DNA from: Plasmodium coatneyi
Lineage: Eukaryota; Apicomplexa; Aconoidasida; Haemosporida; Plasmodiidae
Direction of reading: 5' to 3'
DNA: 64,000 nt
NCBI RefSeq assembly: GCF_001680005.1
Contig: NC_033563.1
Location: 124,001 to 188,000, forward strand
Shown here: positions 57,834 to 64,000 of the stretch, one piece after another
How positions within the stretch are numbered: position 1 is the stretch's first letter
How the letters are laid out: every line of letters starts with the position of its first letter
Made by a program: the position numbers and the translations under genes
The notes under the pieces: generated by a model
The model's database searches: none
What the model saw: only the letters and a program-made list of their open reading frames with translations
Told to the model about the DNA's origin: nothing

Positions 57834-60790
57834 TTTTATAATTTATATATTTTTGCTTTTTGTTCTTTTCTCGATGGTGTAGATCTGCCTAGGTCAGCTT
57901 CTCCTTCACCTGTGTCACCTTGTGGTGATTTCCTCGACGTGTCTTCTTTTATTATGTTACGCTCCGCGTGTAGATGCCTCCACATGCAGTACCGCTTCCT
58001 TACAATACTGTGTTCCTCCCCCCGGGGTTACACTTCACTTTTTTAAAAAATCGAAATAACACATAAACAATAGGGTGGAAGGGCCAGATAAATATGCAGA
58101 CAGTCCTCCTATAATAGATGACCTGGGGGTAGGTTCAATCTTGAAGTTCCTTTCTGGTCCCTCTCCCTGCTAGAACTGATTTGAAGTGCCTTTTTACACT
58201 TCTTCCCTCGTTAAAAAAATGCCTTTATCGTAGAAACGAACACAAGGGGGCACATTTGTTACACGCACTTATATATACGTGCAAACGATCGTGGTCATCC
58301 AAGGGCACGCCTTTCTGAAGATCCTTTAGAAGAGCTTCACTCCTGTTATTCTGCAGTTGGCGCAAACTATGCTGTGGTGACAACTTGCAGGGGAAAAGCC
58401 ACAAAATGGGGATATGGCGAAATGGAAAAATGGTGAAGAGCGTAAATTCACAAATAAGTGAGAAGTTCCTTACTCATGCCCACACGAAAAGGCTCACTGT
58501 GATAAACGCTTCGTACGATTACACCAGTGGGCGATGTTTTATAACGAACAAAGGAAGGCACATACAAACAAGGCAGCGCCAGATTCTCTTCAACTGTTTC
58601 AGTTTGTCATTTGCACTTCACATATGGAGGTTGGGTCGCCAAGTACACATGAACACAGGGGGGTACACACAATAATGTATATTTCTTTATGTGCGAAGTT
58701 TCTGTATAAGGCATTTATACATCCGCTACGCAGTGGGGAAGGAGTACGTCCTTACACGCATAATGCAAACAAGCGCTTGTGAGGGCTTTTCCCCAATGCA
58801 GGCTTACTCAGTGCTGCCTTATGCAATGCATCCTTTCGCAGCTGATACGTTCATACACTCTCCCCATATGCGTTCACAAAGGGGGGGTGCGCGCTGAGGG
58901 GAAATTTACGCTTATATAATCGTGAAACCCGTTTGCCAAAAAAAGTTATGTGCGTGTATATGCTGAAATTTCACGATCATAAATATTCCCATGTAAAGGG
59001 GGGGCTTAAAACTAACGAACAAACGGGCGTTCTTACATGTAAGGTGTTTACATATACATGTACATTTCCCTCTCTTCAATGAGTGGGAACTCTCGAGGCG
59101 AAAAATTATGTACATAAAAAAGGTTGGCTTGGTGAAAGCTCAATTTTGTCAGCGCATACGCGTTCTTATTCTTGTAAACTTTAATATGCGCTATTTTGCG
59201 TTACTTAAACTTCCTATTTCATACTTCGACAAAATGTGCTTTAAAAAAAGAAAAAAAGAAAAAGGAAAAAAAGAATGCTTTCCAAAAATGGCGTAAAATA
59301 TGAAAGGTCCATACACAGGGTAAAAAAGAAAAAATGGGAAAAGGGGTAAAAGAAAAAAATGGGTACAAATAATGGCGACCATATATATATTAAAATTGTG
59401 CGTGCAAGTACGCAGAAATGTAAGCGTACTTCTGCCTTTGCGTAGGAAAACGCTCATACCATGTACATACTCGTGGTACATATCCACAGGCGCATACAAG
59501 TATGCACTTGCTTCTATTCCCACCGGGGCGTTCTCGCTTGCTCATTTTTGCCTGTAATCAGGCCTTCCCTGGGGGGCTCATGTATATCCGTTTTGACATT
59601 TTTGCAGCCGCACCTTGAGGAGCGTTGCGGGGGCTAAACCGTAGGCATATAAAAATATATGTACATAATTCATGTGCGTATCTTTCCCCGCCGCGTTTTC
59701 GCCCCGTATTCCTTTTGCACACGCCTACCTATATAGCTGTATGCATCCTATACGCGCTCAAGTTCGCATATGCTCACGTATTCGTGCGTATGCTCTCCGA
59801 TTTCAGGCGTTTCACTTTTATACCACCACTTTGCGCTATAATTTTTCGCGCGCAAAAATGAGGCACAGGTTTTCACATGAAGGGAATATTTTTCCCCGAA
59901 TGGAGGCACAAGTACGTATATAAAAATATTCCCACAAAAGGCGTTTACAGAAAATGCGCTTAAGCAAAATGTACGCATCTTACCGGCTACTTGCCCCTGG
60001 GTCCTTTTTTTTTTCCCTCACCCCTTTCTCACGTGCGAGGCCCTATTTGAGGAATACCGGGGAAGGCACAAGCGTGCCAACAGTTCTGCCAGCAATTTTT
60101 TTTGTTTTCACGTATTAAGGGAAAATTGCAGATGCCCCCTCAATTGACATGAAAAAATTGGCATATCATTCATATGTAAGGGACCCTACCTATTTTGTGA
60201 GAATCCAATTTGGGTAACCAAAAAAAAAAGGTGTGCAATTTTTCGAGGCGTACATTCATTTTTCTTCACTTACTTTCACGGGATGGACAACTTTTTTTTT
60301 TGTAGTAGTCTTGTGGGGTAACCTCGAAAGGTGCTCATTTCTTTAACCCATGGGACCCTCCTAGTATTTTTAGGTTCGGTTCATTTGTTCACCCCACCGC
60401 TGTGTGCTGCACGTCGAACGTACCTTCAATGACGACAGCATTTTACTTGCTCCAACAACTACACGATCATAATGGAGAAAAACCCACCAGTTTGTCATCC
60501 TTTCCTGCAGAGTAGGGCGTGATACTAACCCCTTTTTGTTAATTAAAATGTGTCCATTTGTTATTAAAAAAAGACTAACAAATATGCGCGATGTGTAGGT
60601 GATTCCCCCATATGCACGCACAAAATTGGTAGAGAGAAATCGCCCTAATGGGGAAGCAGGGCAGTCAAATTGAAGGGAAAAAAAAAAAAAAAAAAAAACT
60701 CCATACAAGTTATAGTGCAAAAGAAGGAGGAAATGCAAGGTACTCAATTGGTACTAAACCACATGCCGGCCTGCACTGTACACCCCCCGC
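57834..60790. other. Intergenic region between CRM1 and NSF
   Basis: About 3 kb containing the CRM1 promoter and the NSF 3' flank, both genes being on the minus strand. No gene recognised; many overlapping short ORFs reflect the lower AT content here. A23 run at 60678-60700. Confidence 0.5.
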
Positions 60791-63130
60791 TCAATAGTAC
60801 GCCTCCTCATCAAAACCAATCCCGCAATCGTTAAACGTTTTCAGGAAGACCTCACTTGTGATGTTCCCATCGGTGGACGCTTCGGACGCCATGTCGATAA
60901 CCATCAGCAAGTTCTTAATGGAGATACTTTTGATCACATTCGCCGAAAGCACTTGCTCTATTTCTCCTGCAGGAAAATCGTGGCAATTCTCATTCCGGTT
61001 CTGCAAAACGTTCCTTACCGCGGTGGAAGAATGTAACAAGGGCACTTCTATATTCACAAAAAAGTTTTTAACCAACCCGACGTCCTTCATAAATTGATAT
61101 TCCGACGTGGTGCATATGATTAGAATTTTCTGGTTTTCCTTTTTGGGTTTCTTCTTAATTAAAACCATTATTGCTTGCAAAACGGGGTTGCTAAATCTAG
61201 GCCCAATTCGCGTATAATCGATAAGCCTCTCTATGTTATCCAAAATGACTAACGAAAGAGGAGTTTTATACGCGTCTTCGAAAATCTTATTTATATAATT
61301 TATCCTACTAATTTCGGAATAACCAATTAAATTTTCCGGGGTGATAAATTTTGTGAAATGAAAATTAGCACTCTTAGCAAGGTACGCTGCGATGGTAGTT
61401 TTTCCTGTCCCATTTTCTCCATATAAGAGGACACTTAACAAATTTGTGTTTGCGTTTTCTACAATCTGCTTAATTAGCAACTTGCATGTGTTCTCAATAT
61501 TTTCATACTGTTCCCCATAATTGATAATACCATTGGATAATAACCCGTCAATGACGTCTTCTTCCGCCCCAAAGGCTGGCTTGGTCTCTTTCAATGCCTT
61601 GTCAAAATCCTTCTTCGTTATCATTATATCATCTGCATTGATTGGCTTCGTTAGGTCGTTAAAATTTATGTGTCTTTCAAAAGCATACGATACGGTGTTT
61701 CTTACTAGCCCTTCAATTTCTGCACCAGAAAAGTTGGGCGTCTTTTCAGCCAACTCCACGATGTCTACATCTGCACTAAGCTTATTGCTCTTTCTCATGC
61801 TCTTCGTGTGAATATTCAAAATTTGGATCCTCCCCTCTTTATTCGGGAGGGAAATTTCTATGTGCAGTTCAAACCTCCCTGGTCTCAACAGAGCATCATC
61901 TATTAAATCAATTCTGTTGGTCATCCCGATCAGCAGAATATTATTCAAACTGTTTACCCCATCTATTTTGGAGAGTAGCTGATTCACTATACTGTCGTTT
62001 ACACCAGTACCACTCGAAGCAGCACTACCTCTCCGTCGACAAATAGCATCAATCTCATCTAAAATGATAATGTGTAGTTGTGAATTTTCACCACTCTGCT
62101 TATATTCCAATTCTGCATCCTTAAATAGGTTCCTAATATTTTCCTCAGACTGTCCTACATATTTATTTAATATTTCGGGACCATTAATAATTTTTGGCTC
62201 CCTAGCATTCAGCGTTTTTCCTATCTGTCTAGCTATTAAAGTTTTGCCTGTCCCGGGGGGACCATACAGAATGAGTCCCTTCACATGCTTAATCCCCAGC
62301 TGCTTAATTATATAATTGGGGTAAATCCTACTAGCAAAGGTTCGTCTAAATATGGTCTTAAATTCTTCGTCAAGTGCTCCTATCCCTAACTCCTCAAAAT
62401 TGAAGTTACTCTTTATGATATTCTTTTTTAACACCTTCTTAGATTCAATAAATAATTTGCCATCACTCATGCTGGTGAATATACATTCGGTGTTTTCGAA
62501 CAGAATGCCCCTATCGTGTGTGCCAGTTTGTGTATACATACTGGTACTACCCATAGGGGTGCTATTCCCCAACTTGAAAAACGAACTCGCACTGCTTCCG
62601 CTGGTAGGGGTGCCCCTGTTTAGCCTCTTCATCTCCTCAAACTGCGCCGCCTTCAAATCCTTTATAACGCACTTCATCAAAATGTCGTTACATTTCAGGG
62701 CTAGTATTTGCCCTTTCGTCAGTACATGGTTGATAAAGTACTTTTTAAAAACGCCTTCCAAAACATCGTCCTCCATTTCGATCAACCGATCAGGCTTCAC
62801 AAATAGGGTAACCTCCACATCGATGCTATCAATAGGGATGAAATGGATGAGGTCTCTTTTGCTTTCCTTATCGAGAACATTCAACTGAACGACTTCCTTC
62901 AATTGGATTCTTGAGAATTCCCTTTGGCACGTATTCAACGCTATTTCGTCCTTCCCGATATTTCCATCCCCCTTTAGTATCAAAACTGTGTTCCCTACTT
63001 CTGCGTATAATTCGCTGCTTTTCGAACTCCTCTTCAGACTGTTATACAAACTCGAGTTGATGAAACCATAGTTCGTCAGTGCCAGTTCCTGCGATTGCAG
63101 TTTGCAGCAGTACAGATTTGCACTCGCCAT
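60791..63130 (-). CDS. NSF: N-ethylmaleimide-sensitive factor (NSF/Sec18), AAA+ ATPase
   Basis: A 779-aa single-exon hexameric ATPase that disassembles SNARE complexes together with alpha-SNAP, recycling them for vesicle fusion in the secretory pathway. N domain ~1-215 with a Ser/Gly/Thr-rich insert (TPTSGSSASSFF, ~176-185). D1 AAA domain: Walker A GPPGTGKT (~288), Walker B IIILDEIDAI (~357), sensor GMTNRIDLIDDALLRPGRFE with arginine fingers (~400). D2 domain: Walker A GENGTGKT (~571), Walker B-like LVILDNIERLIDY (~628) with Asn instead of the catalytic Glu, as expected for NSF D2, which mainly hexamerises. Length and layout match the family (human 744, yeast 758). The start MASANLYCCKLQSQELALTN is natural for the N domain. 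This gene ends the recognisable syntenic block in this window. Confidence 0.95.
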   Translation of the reverse strand: MASANLYCCKLQSQELALTNYGFINSSLYNSLKRSSKSSELYAEVGNTVLILKGDGNIGKDEIALNTCQREFSRIQLKEVVQLNVLDKESKRDLIHFIPIDSIDVEVTLFVKPDRLIEMEDDVLEGVFKKYFINHVLTKGQILALKCNDILMKCVIKDLKAAQFEEMKRLNRGTPTSGSSASSFFKLGNSTPMGSTSMYTQTGTHDRGILFENTECIFTSMSDGKLFIESKKVLKKNIIKSNFNFEELGIGALDEEFKTIFRRTFASRIYPNYIIKQLGIKHVKGLILYGPPGTGKTLIARQIGKTLNAREPKIINGPEILNKYVGQSEENIRNLFKDAELEYKQSGENSQLHIIILDEIDAICRRRGSAASSGTGVNDSIVNQLLSKIDGVNSLNNILLIGMTNRIDLIDDALLRPGRFELHIEISLPNKEGRIQILNIHTKSMRKSNKLSADVDIVELAEKTPNFSGAEIEGLVRNTVSYAFERHINFNDLTKPINADDIMITKKDFDKALKETKPAFGAEEDVIDGLLSNGIINYGEQYENIENTCKLLIKQIVENANTNLLSVLLYGENGTGKTTIAAYLAKSANFHFTKFITPENLIGYSEISRINYINKIFEDAYKTPLSLVILDNIERLIDYTRIGPRFSNPVLQAIMVLIKKKPKKENQKILIICTTSEYQFMKDVGLVKNFFVNIEVPLLHSSTAVRNVLQNRNENCHDFPAGEIEQVLSANVIKSISIKNLLMVIDMASEASTDGNITSEVFLKTFNDCGIGFDEEAYY

Positions 63131-64000
63131 TTTTCTGTCACTATATATAACTATGCTTTATTTGGTACTTCCCTGTCTGTTGTGGCAACTTTGTATCCCT
63201 TCAGCTGGGCAGTGGGCTACCGCTTCTACGCTGTTTCCCCCTTTTCTCAGCTGAGAACAATCGCCAAGGGGGTTACAGGTTTATAAAATGAAGAGCGGTT
63301 ACCTCAATCGTCACACCTTCTCTGCGTAGATATGCTTGTAAGTACACTGCCTCATGGATATCTTCTCACGGGAGCAAGTAAAATTGGGATTCCCCTACCT
63401 TTGGAGAATCTCTTCCGCTCGCCTCGACAATGTACCCCGCCCTTCTCGTATGCCTTCCTCTGCTAAACAATCGAACAGGATTACAAAAAAAAAAAACAGT
63501 TAACCACCAATCGCGGAAATGACGCAACGAAACAGGCATCAATTCTCCCCAACGGTGCCACTTCGCAGGTGCATATTAATGTATGTACCTTGGGGGGGCT
63601 CAACTCAGTCATAATCCGTGCAGCTATACATAGTAACAATTCACAAAGTAGGAGTAAATTTTTTTTTTCCTTTGTAGCCTCTTCCAGCGTTTCATTCTTT
63701 CCCCACCTTGACCCTCTAAAAGGGGAGAATTACCTTCACTTCGTCAATTTCGACTATGTGGTTCCCCTTCTCTGTTGAAATGTGCTTGTTCGTCTGGGGG
63801 AATCCCATCCAAGGCCTCATTTTTTAATGGCGATTATTTCCCCCTCCCGTGCGCAGAACAATTTCCACTTACCAAACAGTCACCGCTATATTTACTTGGT
63901 GACGCAAAACTATACCGTCGCGGGTTATCTGTAAGTGTGCTTGGCAGCGTGGAATAAATATCTTCTTCGTGCCGTGAACTGCACAAACGCAACGCGCGAG
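63131..64000. other. NSF upstream region, no gene seen
   Basis: Presumed promoter and 5' UTR of NSF. Short plus-strand ORFs (e.g. 63569-63778) contain poly-Phe and no recognisable motif. If a neighbouring gene starts here it is beyond the window. Confidence 0.5.

Noticed and set aside
63569..63957. Plus-strand ORFs at the right edge
   Set aside because: Poly-Phe/Ser composition, no conserved motif, lie in the presumed NSF promoter.
1..64000. tRNA, rRNA, CRISPR array, transposon, phage or viral element
   Set aside because: Scanned by eye for cloverleaf, rRNA-conserved, array or terminal-inverted-repeat patterns; none convincing. A covariance-model search would be needed to exclude small RNAs.

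Overview
The window looks like a subtelomere-to-core transition of a Plasmodium chromosome from the simian clade that carries SICAvar genes. P. knowlesi is most likely and P. coatneyi cannot be excluded. The evidence is: AT-rich DNA with long poly-dA/dT tracts; a recognisable SICAvar terminal exon; internal arrays of the Plasmodium telomere heptamer GGGTTYA; a PST-A type lysophospholipase gene; two-exon genes with a hydrophobic first exon and, in four of five, a PEXEL export motif at the start of exon 2; and then a gene order (PRP46, SRPK1, ABCB4, CRM1, NSF) that, from memory, matches the left part of P. falciparum chromosome 3.

Layout. 1-5.4 kb is a mosaic of broken multigene-family pieces and repeats: a PST-A gene ended by an in-frame TAG before its catalytic histidine (minus strand), an orphan and frameshifted SICAvar last exon (plus strand), and about 430 bp of telomere-like repeats directly after its stop. 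5.4-24.4 kb holds five widely spaced candidate exported-protein genes: two PHIST-type, one resembling Pv-fam-d, one His-rich membrane protein and one Trp-rich protein. Each has a short exon 1 encoding a hydrophobic signal or anchor. For three of them exon 1 lies in a separate ORF or in none, and was found by reading splice sites and phase. 24.4-26.2 kb is an AT-rich gene-free boundary.

From 26.2 kb rightward lie conserved core genes. In order: a C4-zinc/HIT-like protein (-), the spliceosomal WD-repeat protein PRP46/PLRG1 (-), an SRPK-type splicing kinase (+), a predicted apicoplast ABC half-transporter ABCB4 (+, broken by a frameshift in a 21-A run), a spliced CDGSH iron-sulfur protein with a C-terminal hydrophobic segment (-), an RRM+KH RNA-binding protein (-), exportin-1/CRM1 in three exons (-) and NSF (-).

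Functionally the left part serves host-cell remodelling and antigenic variation and is decaying by mutation and recombination. The right part serves RNA splicing and RNA export (PRP46, SRPK, RRM/KH, CRM1), organelle transport and Fe-S function (ABCB4, CDGSH), and membrane fusion (NSF). I saw no rRNA, tRNA, CRISPR, plasmid or viral feature. Promoters and UTRs of Plasmodium have no reliable sequence signature, so none are called.
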